64,000 nucleotides of DNA from Armillaria gallica (GCA_037576215.1 JBANDB010000003.1:7750001-7814000); one strand, 5' to 3'. Positions 33,000 to 44,748 are shown, counted from the stretch's first letter. Program-made: numbers and translations. The notes: generated by a model from the letters alone, not told the origin.

Positions 33000-35470
33000 A
33001 GCCATGCTGATAGAGAGGAGCAGCGCTGGATAGCATACCTAGCATCATAAAGTTTGCTCATTGAAACGTTGACCTAGCACGAGGGTACACACACCCGCGA
33101 GCAATTTTGGTTCGCACTGATGTCCTGCTCTTTTGACAGAGCATACCTGATCAGCGGGTAGAGAAGTGAGACGAGGCGGGAGAAAGCGCAACGAAGCGTG
33201 CGGAGCATGCCCCGAAGGATGATGAGGATGTGCTTGCACCCCTCATTCCGACTGTCGACGAAGCCAGATGGAGCAGACAAGTCTCCTTGCACTATGGCTA
33301 CCTCCATTCTGTTTGACAAAGAAAGTGGCACATGGTATTGGTGTGATGGTAGCGGGGGAGAAAGACCTCCAAGAGGCGTGGTCGCATCTGAGGACGTTTG
33401 CTTGCATGGAAGTGAATAGTGCTAGTGAATGTTGGCTCGGTAATTGAAGGTAGCTCGAATCCACCAGCGCCTGCCTGATAGGTACTCCGACCCTCCGTTC
33501 AATGGCTGCTGCGAGTCGCTCCATGTAAGAAATCTACCTTAAGGGGGTCTTAAACCCAAGCACAGAGCACGATCGGCGTATATTAGCCAGAGTAAGTATG
33601 GGTCAGAGACGCGACATCAAGGTAAAAATCAAAGGTAAAGATCAAAAAAGGCCGAAAATGGCGCATACGTAGCTATCCAAAGCTGTAGGTAAATAGAAAT
33701 CAAGAAGTGACGTAGCTACTCGGTCCGAAGGAAAATCACATCTCCTACACTCCGCCCCAGCACGAAAGCCCGTTACAGAAAAGAATCCCCTTCCATGTTA
33801 AAAAGCGAACCACGACACAGGGTGGGGGTGATTTGAGGCCGTCGTAGAACGCAGCCTGTGACTGTAAATCAGCCTTACTGATACAGACCGAGCAACGTAG
33901 GATGACGTACATTGTGACTAGATGGGTCTATGCTTACGGTCTTGATAGTATGGTGGACCAGGATTGCGGCAGAGGCGAGGTGAGGCAAATCCCTCTTGAT
34001 ATGGTCTCATCGACAGCTGCGGCAGATAGGCGGTTTGGGGGATGGTTTGAAGTGGATCAGCTCCTATTACAAATCAGCAAACTGGCAGGCAGCGGGCAGC
34101 ATAGGTTAACATGCCTCAGTAGGTGTTCCGATTCGTCTTTTGCTTCCTCTCATCATATTGTATAACTTCCTCTTCTTGAACGCCGACGCTGTAATCGATT
34201 CTCGCAGATGGATGGCAAGTCATGTCACCGTAGAGACCTTTGAGGATACCGACATCCGAGCTAGTGCATGGATACGCTAACGTGGGCGGGGAGGGTCCAT
34301 TGCGTCAATCTGCCAGAGATGGAAGAAGCCTTCCGTCCTGAGCAGATTCGGCGATCAAAAGTTCGGGAGTATCGGTGTACGAGCAAAGATGGGTCTGTGT
34401 GTCACAGACCACGTCGATAGCGCGATATTGGTCCGATCTTGCCTCATCGATTCATCACTCGCACGATGCACTCGGTAATCGGAGGGTGGATCGAATTGGC
34501 CTAAGAGTGTCATCAATCACTGACAGGCAACAAGCAATGTCGGTCAACATACCCAGACCGTCCTCAGCATCGATAATGGTGCTGGATGGATGCCAGAAAT
34601 AGTGGTAAGCCACTGTCGGAGCTATCGTGCTAGAGACTTCGAGCTCTCGAGCTTCGAGGCGCATAGGAAGCTGTCATCGATCTATCAGTTAAGCAGCCCA
34701 ATAGAAAGGAGGACGACATACCTAAGCGTCCTTCCTCTCCCTCCCTTCCATGTGAGCCAATGATGGAGCAGAGTCGACGACGTTACTGGCAGTAGTAGTG
34801 GTAGAGAGGTTTGATGGAGAGCCATGGCCTCTGCAGAACTAGCACATAGATAAAGGCACGCACAAGGGAAAAGTACATAGGACAACTTACCTAGTGATTG
34901 ATGGTCCCTTCTCGCACCTCTCCGCCTTCTCTTATGCAGTCTGGTAGCATGTCGTCGGTGAAGACGACTCACGCGCGCGCACACGAAACTGCAGCGAAGA
35001 GCTTGCCCAGTGCCTTACTTCCTGATGGCGAATCCTTGTCGTAGCGGGTTATTCCTTCAATGTTTGATCTGACGTTGGCACGGTAGTCGGCTTTAGTTGG
35101 AATCGGACATAGAGCATCTGTCGCTGTTATCAATTAGGTGCACTAAGAGGCACCAAGCCGTACGCTCGCATACCAGCACGACTCCCTCCCTCAATAACAC
35201 AGATGCCAGGCCAGAGAGATGACGTGATGGCAATGCTGGCAGATCGACCAAGACACGCGTACTTGAGGCGTGTATAAACACTGGGACTGACGCGGACGTC
35301 CGACATCAGATACAGACATGAATGCATGAACGTTGAACTGTGTGAGACGACATACCTGAGTCGATTTACCTTCTCCCGCATTTCGCCTCTTTCTTCTCAT
35401 CCCAGCACTCCTTACGCACTACGGAAAGGATATCCGTGTCCCGCCTTTGGTCTAAAGAGTTCTTCATAGT
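33000..35470 (-). pseudogene. module M-like, copy in the 33-35 kb region
   Basis: Intron-like GTATGT...AG units and open segments (EGITRYDKDSPSGSKALGKL, FTDDMLPDCIREGGEVREG) follow the order of the 21-23 kb copy. An in-frame stop separates the two named segments, so this copy looks broken. No family recognised. Confidence 0.35.
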
Positions 35471-36411
35471 TCGAGTTTGGTTTACTGGTGTGGAGGAGAC
35501 GACCAGGCCAGGCCTGACGCGTCCAAATGTAAGTTAGTGACACTAATGAGTTTCGAGATAGAAGCCGTGCGCGGCTGAGGCTAAGAGAGACGTGCAACAG
35601 ACGAGTGATGGGAGGAGAAATAGTCCGATTCAGCGACGATTATCACCATGCGGCTTAGTCATGAATATCTGGCCCGGACTTGCCATTTCAGTTTTTAGTA
35701 CATCTTGTTTACACCTCTGCCTGCTTCTCCCATCTCCCTTTTTTGGGTACATTCTCGGTGCTTCTAGGACTTGGGTCTCTCTTGATTCACAGCTCATTAT
35801 TGTTCTTGGACATACCTCAACCGCAGGCGGCGCAGACTTCCTTCAAAACTAGCTGGTCCCATGAGGGGATTTGTAAACTTGTGGGAAACTAAATCAGCAG
35901 CGCGCTTTTTAGTTTAGACTGAGAGTCTCTGAGCCTACACCTTCCGCTGTGCATCTGCTGGTCTCATGTAATTTTAATTCTGGAAGTGCTTAGGTCGTGT
36001 TCTGACGCCGTCGAGAATTTACACAATGCTATTCGGGATATGTAAATGGGTACACAATACGTCGTTGTTCCTCGGCTTGATAACTGGTAAATGCTCATCG
36101 ACGCAGAGTCTTATCTTCGAACTTTGTTGCCACGAGGGCATCGGGAAACTCAGCTAACGCTTGACGAGAATGTCATCAATGATCGAATACGGGCCATCTG
36201 AGAACGAAGACTGTGATAAGTATCCCACTGTAGTGTACCGCACCAGTCATTGTTCTCGCAAAGGATTGGAGGCACCTTTGTCGCTATAGGTTGTGTGATG
36301 GAATCAGCCAGTTGCACGCACACGAACATAGACCCCAAGCCGAATCGATCCTCTCGGGGCCCAGGGGTAAGGTAGATCTCCTTCTATGGTAATACGACGC
36401 GCCAGAAGGAA

Positions 36412-36478
36412 TAACTCCATCTCTGTAGTAGTGCACAAGTCTACACGACGGAAGCTAGGTTCGAACCCTAGCGGGTCA
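36412..36478 (+). repeat. tRNA-like family T12, copy 2
   Basis: D-like arm GTGCACAAGTCTACAC, identical linker and perfect T-arm CTAGG-TTCGAAC-CCTAG. The acceptor pairing TAACTCC/CGGGTCA is weaker than in copy 1. TTTTT near 36503. Confidence 0.5.
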
Positions 36479-36825
36479 ATGAATTGTAAACAGTCCTGAT
36501 CCATTTTTGCTTATCTTGATTCTTCACAGCAAGCTTTGACAAATTCGAAACTTCCTCTCCAGGAAAGCGGACTTGTGGCTGAGTATCACAGTCAAGAGGA
36601 GAAACCAATAACTGGTTCGTGCGTGTGCCGCAATCTGTTTTCGACTCTCAAGGAGAGTATATGCATATGCCACGACGTGTTGAGTGATTTTTCCCTGAAA
36701 TTCGACGAGCAATAGATAAAGCCGGATTTGCCCAGGCAATAGTCTACGACACCCACACAGATCATCGCTAGTTAACTACACCGCAATAAAAATCTACAAA
36801 ATAGAATGTAGATCGATCATCCATA

Positions 36826-36885
36826 TATGGCTGGATGGGAGTCGAACCCACTCATGCGGAGCCATACAACTGTACTACCGCGACC
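36826..36885 (-). repeat. tRNA-like minihelix family T13, copy 2
   Basis: Perfect TATGGCT/AGCCATA stem and T-arm GTGGG-TTCGACT-CCCAT, as in copy 1. Preserved although the flanks have changed. Confidence 0.55.
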
Positions 36886-36973
36886 ATCGTATCGAAACGA
36901 AAGATCATGAACTGTATCCACTCACGGTAGCAAGGGGGAAATAGATTAAAGAAAACTTTGGGTTCCTGCGATA

Positions 36974-37032
36974 CATCCAGCTGGGAGTAGAACTCAATTA
37001 TGCGCCGTCAGAAGACGGATGCGCTACCAGAT
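36974..37032 (-). repeat. D-armless tRNA-like family T14, copy 2
   Basis: Central perfect hairpin CCGTC-TTCT-GACGG flanked by GCG/CGC, then a degenerate B-box (GAGTTCTACTCCC) and GCTGGATG. Closely related to the 58-nt element at 62153-62210. Confidence 0.5.
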
Positions 37033-37257
37033 CTTCCCTAGTACGAGGATCCTTGACGCATGTAGAACACTCCCAAATCCGAGGGACAAACCTGCCAGTG
37101 CAGCCTGGGCCGATGAACGAGATAGGAATTATAATCTGATGTCAGATTTGTGCATTGATGGATGGTCTCGATGGTAAACTCCCCCGACTCTGACGAAACA
37201 TGCCTATAAGTCGACACATTCGGTGGAACATAAGGTTCCCCTTGATCACGAACAATG

Positions 37258-37328
37258 AAGCCCTCTTCTGGTATATCGGTTAGTGTACGCACGTGCGAAA
37301 GCTGGGTTCGACTCCCGGAGGCCCTGCT
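37258..37328 (+). repeat. tRNA-like family T1, block C
   Basis: D-arm GTATATCGGTTAGTGTAC, mini-arm CGC-ACGT-GCG, T-arm CTGGG-TTCGACT-CCCGG. TTTT near 37346. Confidence 0.55.
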
Positions 37329-37705
37329 AGGAGTTTGTACGAGTACTTTTCGGTGCTGTATTTTCAAGCTGCTTCGCTGTTTCTGTAAGAGTCAGAACAG
37401 GTAAATCAACTGGCTCGCATGCTTTACATTTATCATTGAATAACAAGGGACTCAGATCTTTTGTTTGTAGATTCGTTGCAAACAAATTGATCATCGAGCA
37501 TCCTTTTTTTCAGCGGCTGTGTCGCACAATTGTCACCTTAACATGGTGCTGAGGTCGCACGTTGCAGTATAGAAAGCGAACGTATATATGGCGCTTTGGG
37601 CTTTTTCGCCACGGCTGTGGATCAGGGAACCCAGAGTGGTGGTGGCAAAGCCGGTGTTCTGAGATTCGAGTCCTCTGTATGGAAACGACGGGTGATAACA
37701 ACCGC

Positions 37706-37769
37706 AAGGACGAACACTGGTTATACCTGGTGCAAGCTAGACAATGGGTTCGACTCCCAGACGGACTTT
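37706..37769 (+). repeat. tRNA-like family T2, block C
   Basis: TGGTTATACC half, then AGCTAGACA linker and B-box TGGGTTCGACTCCCAG. T6 at 37794-37799. Confidence 0.55.
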
Positions 37770-38069
37770 TCTGTCGATACCGATTAAAAGGCATTTTTTC
37801 CAGAATTTTCCCTGAATTCTTTGCGGCATTTGATCTTGATTCAGCCAAACGTCGAGATGTTAGGATACCTCGAAGCGAGCCCTGGAAACGAGCCTGGAGT
37901 CGAGCACGATGAATTTTGACCGTGGACGTTTATTCCTTGCCTCTGAGTTTCTCTGCTTCAAATGCCTTTGTTTTTCTCAACGAAATAATATGTTTGAAAT
38001 CGGGATATATTTCCACACGTTGGTTACCATACGATGCTCCCCTCGACGGAGGAGCTTTTAATTTCAAAT

Positions 38070-38131
38070 CTGACCTGTTTAGGTGCATCGGTTAGTACGC
38101 GGTAAATTTGGGTTCGAATCCCAACCGGAGC
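38070..38131 (+). repeat. tRNA-like family T3, block C
   Basis: GTGCATCGGTTAGTACGC A-box half, 7-nt linker, perfect T-arm TTGGG-TTCGAAT-CCCAA. TTTTTT near 38166. Confidence 0.55.
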
Positions 38132-38307
38132 CTGTGCGTAGGCCACAGTTGGCATGTTTTATTGTCTTTTTTCTTAGTTCTCTATTTGACATGTTCCCAG
38201 TACTGTTCGAGGGCGGCGAATGTCCTGTCAGAATAGATGGAGTCGTATTTCTAACGCACGTCGTTTAACTTCAGACCTTGAATATATGCCATCACATCTT
38301 TTACAAG

Positions 38308-38386
38308 TCTCTGGTAGCACATCGGCTAATGCGCGCTTGTCATTACATTTGTCAGCGCAAAATTGGGTTCGATTCCCGGCTAGAGA
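38308..38386 (+). repeat. tRNA-like family T4, block C (full cloverleaf outline)
   Basis: 79 nt: acceptor TCTCTGG/CTAGAGA (seven pairs with one wobble), D-arm GCA...TGC, anticodon-position arm GCGCT/AGCGC with a 16-nt loop, T-arm TTGGG/CCCGG. The loop is 9 nt longer than a tRNA anticodon loop, as if it held a mini-intron, but base 33 and the anticodon cannot be placed sensibly. Confidence 0.6.
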
Positions 38387-38552
38387 GTCACGCCGTTTCT
38401 ATGCGTTGTTTTGTATCGTTCTCAAGGCAACTTGAGAGAAGGTTGTTCAGACTGTGTGCCCCGTTATTTTTTGGATGCGATAAAGTTGAGAGCAGCTATG
38501 TGTTAAGATCCTCAGATGCATGATTGACTGCCAGCTGGAAAGTATTTCTGTT

Positions 38553-38613
38553 CTCCGATGGTACAATCGTTGGATCTGCATATTCGCCGGGTTCAACTCC
38601 TAGCGATGGAACT
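38553..38613 (+). repeat. tRNA-like family T5, block C
   Basis: CCGATGGTACAATCGTTGG followed by B-box CCGGGTTCAACTCCTAG. TTTTT near 38634. Confidence 0.45.
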
Positions 38614-38823
38614 TGTTATAGACTGACAGTAGATTTTTCTTTCACAACACCGTTACAGTCCATGGCATGTTATGGGCAAAGGGATAAATGGTGCATCGGC
38701 ATTGAGGCTCCGTATTCTAGGCTAGTCCCAGCCGCTTTCATCTTCGACCTCACTGGCCAAAACGATACTTCGCTTTTGGTGGTATGGTTTAGATTCTTGG
38801 TAGGAACGCAGCAGGTACAACGA

Positions 38824-38884
38824 TGTCCTTAGTCGTATATCGGTTATACCAGCTAGACAATGGGTTCGATTCCTAGACGGACTT
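38824..38884 (+). repeat. tRNA-like family T6, block C
   Basis: GTCC/GGAC acceptor core, D-arm GTAT-ATCGGTT-ATAC, 11-nt linker, B-box GGGTTCGATTCC. T5 at 38905-38909. Confidence 0.55.
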
Positions 38885-39449
38885 CGGTAAATGCGTGTGA
38901 TGTGTTTTTAGGGAAGACTGTGGATTCGCGAGCGAGTCTGCGAGCGAGACCTTTTGTGCATTGTGCATAAGATGTTCAAACGTTCATTCTTGGAAAGATT
39001 CGCGGGCAGGGGCAGGAAGATTAACGCGACACGGAGACTTTGAAAAGTCATTGAGTTCAGAGGATCAGCATACATAACATTCTGGCAAAGAACGTCAACA
39101 GTTCTCCGAATACGTCCCGTAAGAAGACACATGTGGATAGGCTTTTCGAGGACGGAATACTACACAAAACTAAAGATGGGCATCAGATTTTGTGCCGGGT
39201 AGGAATCGGAGATATAAAGTACGCACAAGGGTGGGCTTCGGTTATGCACGGCTCGCTAGAGGGAGACGTCGTCTTTGATCTGCATGAGGATGGTACATTT
39301 ATATCTCGACACGGCCACTCCGTTGACACAAAGAACGTGGAAGAGGTAGATCGGCACATTTCCAGAAACACCAATGGAACGGGGACACGCATCAAATAGG
39401 AGAGTTTCTCGCCATCGCTGAAGAATCCTATTGTCCAGCATGTCGATCA

Positions 39450-41190
39450 GAAGCAACATCATCTACCTGCAGTCGTCAGCCGAATGTCTACATGAATGCA
39501 TATTACTCGCCTTCTTTTCATCGAGGACAGGCTAGCACGTCGGGATGGATAGTGGATCTACGTGTCGTTGAAATTGGACCGAACTCGACGGCAAGGTATC
39601 GCTATCTCCAGTACCCTTCGAAAGGATCATCCACGTCGGGACCACACACGGTTAGCAAGCTAGACGACTGATTAGCCAGGGTGAATGATAATTGGAGAGG
39701 GATAACATACCTGCTTACAACACGCAGGCGCGATTGCAGCTATCATTCGTGAAAGTGGATGAGGAAAGGCAACATCATTGTATGAGCCCATGCTTCTCTC
39801 TCATGATTATGGAACAGCCCCCGATGGAAGGCATCCACGGTTCAAGTTGCGCGGAATCTCTGCCAAGAAAGAGGTCCACACATATGCTGTTAGGGAACGG
39901 GCCACGTTAGACCCAGTCATTCGTGACATCCCTCCACAGGACACTGTTAACGAAACCCTGCTAACAGATAGCGAGTAACATGCTGTACGCCCACCTCTCC
40001 TTTTGCTACCGCTGCCTGCCCTGCACGAAAGTGGATATATGCATGGAATGCAAACCAGGATTGCAACAGACGAGCGGCGCGAGCGGTTCCGGACGTTTGA
40101 GAGGGTGCAGCGATGAAGGATGTGTACGTCGACCCCAGGAGAAGGTGCGGGTTCGATTATGCAGTGACCATATGATGTGGAATGTATTCGCCCGGACATT
40201 CATGAGATGCTTGCTACCACCACGCTATCAAGCAACCTATTTCTGCGCGCAACTCTCGCTAGTCCATGAGGGGATGGCGCTGAGCAGGATTCTGAGTTGG
40301 GTATTTCCTATCGTTGTTAATCAGCCTCATTTGTGGGAAACGATCCCCGAAGGACGATATACGAAAATGATGACTAAGGGTGGGTCTGTCTTGGCGGGAT
40401 CGCCCAAGTCCATTCGAGAAGAGACGGCCATACCGAGGATCGTTTGAGCGAATTCCGCAATATGGAATGGGCGTCTGTTCTGCTCTTGGTCATAAGCGCA
40501 CGCAAGAAGAGAGAATATTGATAACATACCCAAGTTCTGGGGCCTTCCCTGCCCTCGATACCAGCCAATGCTGGAGCAGAGTCGATGACGAAAGGTGCGA
40601 CCAGCACAGAACTAGCAAGAGGTAAAAACATGCACAAGAGCAAACTGCATAGGGCGACTCACCGAATATTTCCTTCGCGTATCCCTCCTCTTTTTCCAGT
40701 GCGAATTTGGTGACACATTCCCGATCACGCTTGCGATCCTGCGACCTGCAGCGACTTCAGTATTTGCCGGGTCCTTTGCTTCCTGATGGCGAATGCTCGT
40801 CGGAGTGAGTTATTCCTTCCTTGGTTGATGTGGCGTGGAGTGAGCTGTAGTCAGTTCTTCCTTCTCTGCAGTGGGAGCCAGCCTGGGAGTCTTGATTACA
40901 GCTATCCGCACGCAATTGAGGAGTGTATACACGCTGATGCATTATTAGATACGATACAGACGTGAGCTGCGTGACACAACATACCTGCGTCAAGTTTATA
41001 CCACCGACGGTCCTTCTCTTATTTACTCCTTACGCATACGCGCGACGATTCAGATACGAGGCGGGACCACCAAGGCGAGCACCCGAGCTATCCACGTTGA
41101 CAAGGCATATACACATCCAGCCTTTGAGTTTGGTCCTGCCGTGGTGGGGACGAGTTGACGCTGGGGTGCTACAAGCACTGAGGAGTACGG
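39450..41190 (-). pseudogene. module M, copy in block C
   Basis: Donors near 40984 (GTATGTTGTG), 40664 (GTGAGTCG), 40530 (GTATGTTATC) and 39712. Open segments VAPFVIDSAPALAGIEGREG and HIAEFAQTILGMAVSSRMDL are preserved. The donor after the latter has changed to GTATATCG, so splicing may be impaired. Function unknown. Confidence 0.4.
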
Positions 41191-41266
41191 GAAACTCAGA
41201 TAGAAGCGGTCTGTGGTTGAAGCGCGCGACCAGCAATTGTAGGAGGAAAAGCCGGAAACGGCGATT

Positions 41267-41279
41267 ACGTGACCACGTG
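41267..41279 (-). promoter_or_regulatory. ACGTGACCACGTG motif (block C)
   Basis: Same 13-bp motif as in blocks B and D, upstream of module M on the minus strand. Confidence 0.3.
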
Positions 41280-42230
41280 TCTTAAGCCACGAGCATCCGG
41301 CCCGGACTCGCCATTCCTGTTTTTACTCATGCTTGTCCCATTTCCCGTCAGATACGCCCTTGGGACTCAATACTCTTTTACTCCTGAGTCTTGGGTCATT
41401 CTCGAATAGAGAATCCTTACTGTCAGACATAGCTCAAGCCCGGGCGGCATAGCCTTCCATTAAAAAATAGCCGGTTCCATGGACCACTTGTGGACCACAG
41501 GCGACAAGTACACTAAATCAACAGCGCGGTGAGAGTCTCCCATTTATTGTACTTGGCTGCTGTTCTCCCAAATTAAGGTCGTGTGGGGAGGCCATGGGTG
41601 CCCACTGTCTTCCACGGGATCCCGTTGTTTTCACTGGTGCTCGGGAAAACCAAGTACATTGAGACCCTCGCTGATAGGTGCACTATCCTAGTCTGCCCAT
41701 TTGGGAGGTTTTCTTGGATATTCACCACCTACCTTATTTTGTAACTATCAACCTAGCCGACTGTTTATCCTCTTCTGGGATCTAATCCTACTGCCAAGTC
41801 CAGTTTCAACATGGATATGATGGCTCCCATAACTCTGAGTCGGAATATGGTCGCGAGATGGCCACCGTCGGCCCCGGGGCAAGGTTGGATTTCCTTTTTC
41901 GGACTTGCTTCCGGTCCTCCACGAAGACGAAAGGCGAGTCTTTGCTTGTTCCAAGTAATCGAAGCTAAATCCTTTTCGGGTTCGAGTAGTGCAGGTGTGA
42001 AGAGAGAGAATGAAATGAGTCCGAAGCATCGATGGTGTTGTTGGTGTTGTTACCGGCACAAGGTCCCAATCAGGAAACGGCCGGGTCCACAGCCCTCGAG
42101 CCATGTTGCTGTGGCCGCGAAGACTCGTACCGTTTTGATCGTACGGTTGCGTACGTCTCGCGGAGTAGAGACACCTCGTGGGGTACATTGGTGAGGACAG
42201 AAGCGGAAGAAGATGAGAAGGGGTACAATA

Positions 42231-43124
42231 TCATTCTGAGTATGGACTAAATACAGGGTGACGCTGATAGATCCCGAAAACATTGTAGACAAATTTAGCA
42301 AACGAGCACCAAATATCAATGTTGTCTGTCTGAAGCAGGAGCCGTATCACATCGAAACTCGTGGGAGCGGCGCGTAAGGAAGACGAAAGAGAGCTGCACG
42401 CAATGCGGAAAATCTTGTGAAAAATCTCAGATCGAAGTGCACGCAAGTCATGTGAACCCTCGCAATATCTCAAAACATGAGCTTCATCCTCCACTTCCAA
42501 GCGACAGTAACGGCACAAGCGCTCATCCCGCGGAATGGAAGACCGACGGCGCTCCGCCCATCTGAGAACCTCCACAGCAAGTGTGTGCGAGGACGTTAGT
42601 AAGCGGACCAACGCTTTTCGGTGTGCGGGGACTGGCACCAAGAGATACGAACTGAAGGCAGACACAATCGAATGACTGGCATGGTCGTTATGGAGATGTG
42701 CTGCATGAGGAGAACAATGATGCAAAAGCAGGGCCTTCGGAGATAAGGCCATGAAGTCGTCGATGTCTTTCAAGCAGGAGCGTTCAACGGTCTCGATGAG
42801 ATTATCGGTGTCTACAGGTAGCCAATGACGAAAGACGTCAAGGTATATGGGGTGGGGGAGGCGGCCAGGAGCGTGAACGAGATCTGACATCCAAGATGAT
42901 TTTCCATTAACAGCAAGGCTGATGCAGCCAATGCGTAGGAGAGGAAATGATCGTTCGGCAATACATCGGTCAAGACATAGGTGGAGACAGCGAGAAATGC
43001 ATCTTGCCAACATCATTGGTCTGGAGTAGAAGTTGTATACCGATGAAACAACGACAAAACCTGTGGGAGCGCGTGATAAGAATAATGAAAAGGGGGGGAC
43101 GCGATGCGGAAAACGTTGTAACAA
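42231..43124 (-). pseudogene. LINE reverse transcriptase C-terminal fragment (zinc-binding tail)
   Basis: A 297-residue open frame ending at 42231. The pattern CRYC-x7-H-x4-C (CRYCRLEVEDEAHVLRYC) near residues 212-229 matches the zinc-binding domain found after the reverse transcriptase in fungal Tad/I-type LINEs. The preceding residues fit the region between the RT core and this domain. No RT catalytic YxDD motif is present, so the element is 5'-truncated. The first 40 or so residues appear to come from a second, joined LINE fragment, making the frame chimeric. Confidence 0.7.
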
Positions 43125-43335
43125 AACTCAGATGGCAGCGCCTGCTACTAGTTAAGAACCATTGTAATATGAGAGGACATGAACTTATCCTCCACATCGC
43201 GACAACAGTAACAGCACAGACATTATTTGACCACACAAGACCGACGGCGCTCAGGCTCCACTGACCCGAGGACGTTATAGGCGCCCCAACACTTTTCGGT
43301 GTGTGGCCACTGGTGCCAAGAGATATGAATGGAAG
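43020..43335 (-). pseudogene. second degenerate LINE tail fragment
   Basis: Aligns with about 42350-42660, including the shared plus-strand strings GTGGGAGCG, GATGCGGAAAA and CACTTTTCGGTGTG, but with indels that break the frame and the zinc-binding motif. Confidence 0.6.
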
Positions 43336-43664
43336 TGAGTCACAAAAGACGTTGACTTCAGTCTTCGGTGTCGTATCGCAATGAAAATTTCTGGGAACAG
43401 TGCAGAACAAAGGAATCGATATCATTCTGACAAGATGAGCAATAACGTTGAGGCGCAGAGGTCAAGACCTTACTGAATCTGAGACAGGGTGGGACATATA
43501 TACGCACGGACCATCCGACTGGCAGGCATACGAAGCAAGGAGATGGGGGCCACAACCACGAAACCATAGCACGGAACACGAACAATGGTGACAGGGAACG
43601 CAGATACCGAGCACTCTGTAGCCCAGATCACTGTTTGGGTGAAGAAACAGTGTGTCTGTAAGGT

Positions 43665-43990
43665 GCACGGACCTATGACTGCAACAAAACGCAGGTCTCA
43701 GAGACTGCGAGGAAACAAGCGTGCGTTTCGTATTAAAACTGCACGCCTGTCGCAGCGTCAGAGCCTATGACTGCAAAGGAACGCAGGTCTCGGGATACTG
43801 CAAACAATCAGGCAGACGATTTAGCCAATGCGACATGCCTGGTGCAATACCAGAGCCTATGACTGCTACGAAACGCAGGCATCCAGGATCTGTGAAGAAA
43901 GAGAGACGCGATTTCATCACGAAATCGCGTATCTGTCGCAGAAATGCAGCTTATGACTGCTCTGACTGCAACGAAACACTGTTGACGATA
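43665..43990 (+). repeat. four imperfect 90-95-bp tandem repeats
   Basis: The string CTATGACTGC (or TTATGACTGC) followed by an ACGAAACGCAGG-like stretch recurs near 43672, 43765, 43855 and 43950. The last unit holds a perfect 9-bp hairpin CGCGATTTC/GAAATCGCG at 43907-43929. Confidence 0.65.
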
Positions 43991-44351
43991 CTGCTGTCAA
44001 ACTGGTTTTATGCTATGGAACAGACAGAAAAGACTCGGGAATAGAGCTTTCAATCGTCGGTGGGATCCTTCGAGTAGCGAAGCCGTGAGGATTATCGATT
44101 GCTTGTCGATGTCATGGTCGTAGAAGCGGAAGTCTGGTACATCTTACAGTTCATTTACCTTTACATGAAAAGCTCACAGGCGTTTTTCAAGACATCACCC
44201 CAGCGAATGTTCAGCTCACAGGAGTATTCACTAATTGAAAGTATTTCTGGAGCATTTTTCGCTATCGCACATATATTATTATTACAGGAGTCCTGCCTGA
44301 GTTTTCCCAAAACAACTCCGGTTTCCTTTAGTAGACCAAAACGCGCATGGC

Positions 44352-44359
44352 TATAAAGG
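44352..44359 (+). promoter_or_regulatory. TATA-like box upstream of P450-A2
   Basis: TATAAAGG about 397 bp upstream of the ATG at 44749, matching the site in the inverted copy. Confidence 0.35.
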
Positions 44360-44748
44360 AAGCGAACTCCCATACTCATCGCTACTGGGATCTCTCTTTT
44401 GGTTCTTGGTATAACCATGTAACTTTCACATGGAACTGTTAAGTTTGTTGATTCCACGCGAGTACGACTTAATTTTAGCTAGCGCAACTCCTTCAACAGA
44501 TACGACCATACGACTCTCTGATCCCATCTTAGTCCATGGCGCCCTCCCATGCCCTAGGTAAGACATCCTTTCAACGGATTCACGACAGAATCTCTGACTT
44601 GCTTCATCCCTACCTCCAATGAAGCGAACAGCGGAAGATATTCTGGGATCTCGGTGAGCACAAAATCCCTCTTTTTAGTCCTCCACGTGAACACCTTCTG
44701 ACGTGACGCTCGTAATGCGCCTCTCACGCAGACATCTCTCTTAGTTTC

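Larger units (their letters stand above)
32995..37240 (+). repeat. segmental duplication, copy 2 (pairs with 21305-25262)
   Basis: Direct repeat of the 21-25 kb region at about 12-kb offset. It includes M-like segments on the minus strand (about 33.0-35.5 kb; donors near 35355, 35170, 34890, 34720, 34550) and elements T12-T14. An extra segment at about 33505-33765 is absent from copy 1. Confidence 0.75.
42033..44133 (-). mobile_element. LINE remnant inserted in the inverted arm
   Basis: Absent from the left arm, where the flanking sequence runs through uninterrupted (about 4360-4395). The minus-strand end at 42033 has an AAC/ACC-repeat tail (TAACAACACCAACAACACC), as some LINE 3' ends do. It contains the RVT-tail ORF below, a second degenerate copy of the same tail (about 43020-43335), and 90-95-bp tandem repeats (43665-43990). 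Confidence 0.7.

Noticed and set aside
38308..38386. Calling T4 copies (11735, 26297, 38308, 49353) as genuine tRNA genes
   Set aside because: The anticodon loop cannot be placed with T33 and a sensible anticodon, and stems decay among copies. Kept as tRNA-like repeats.
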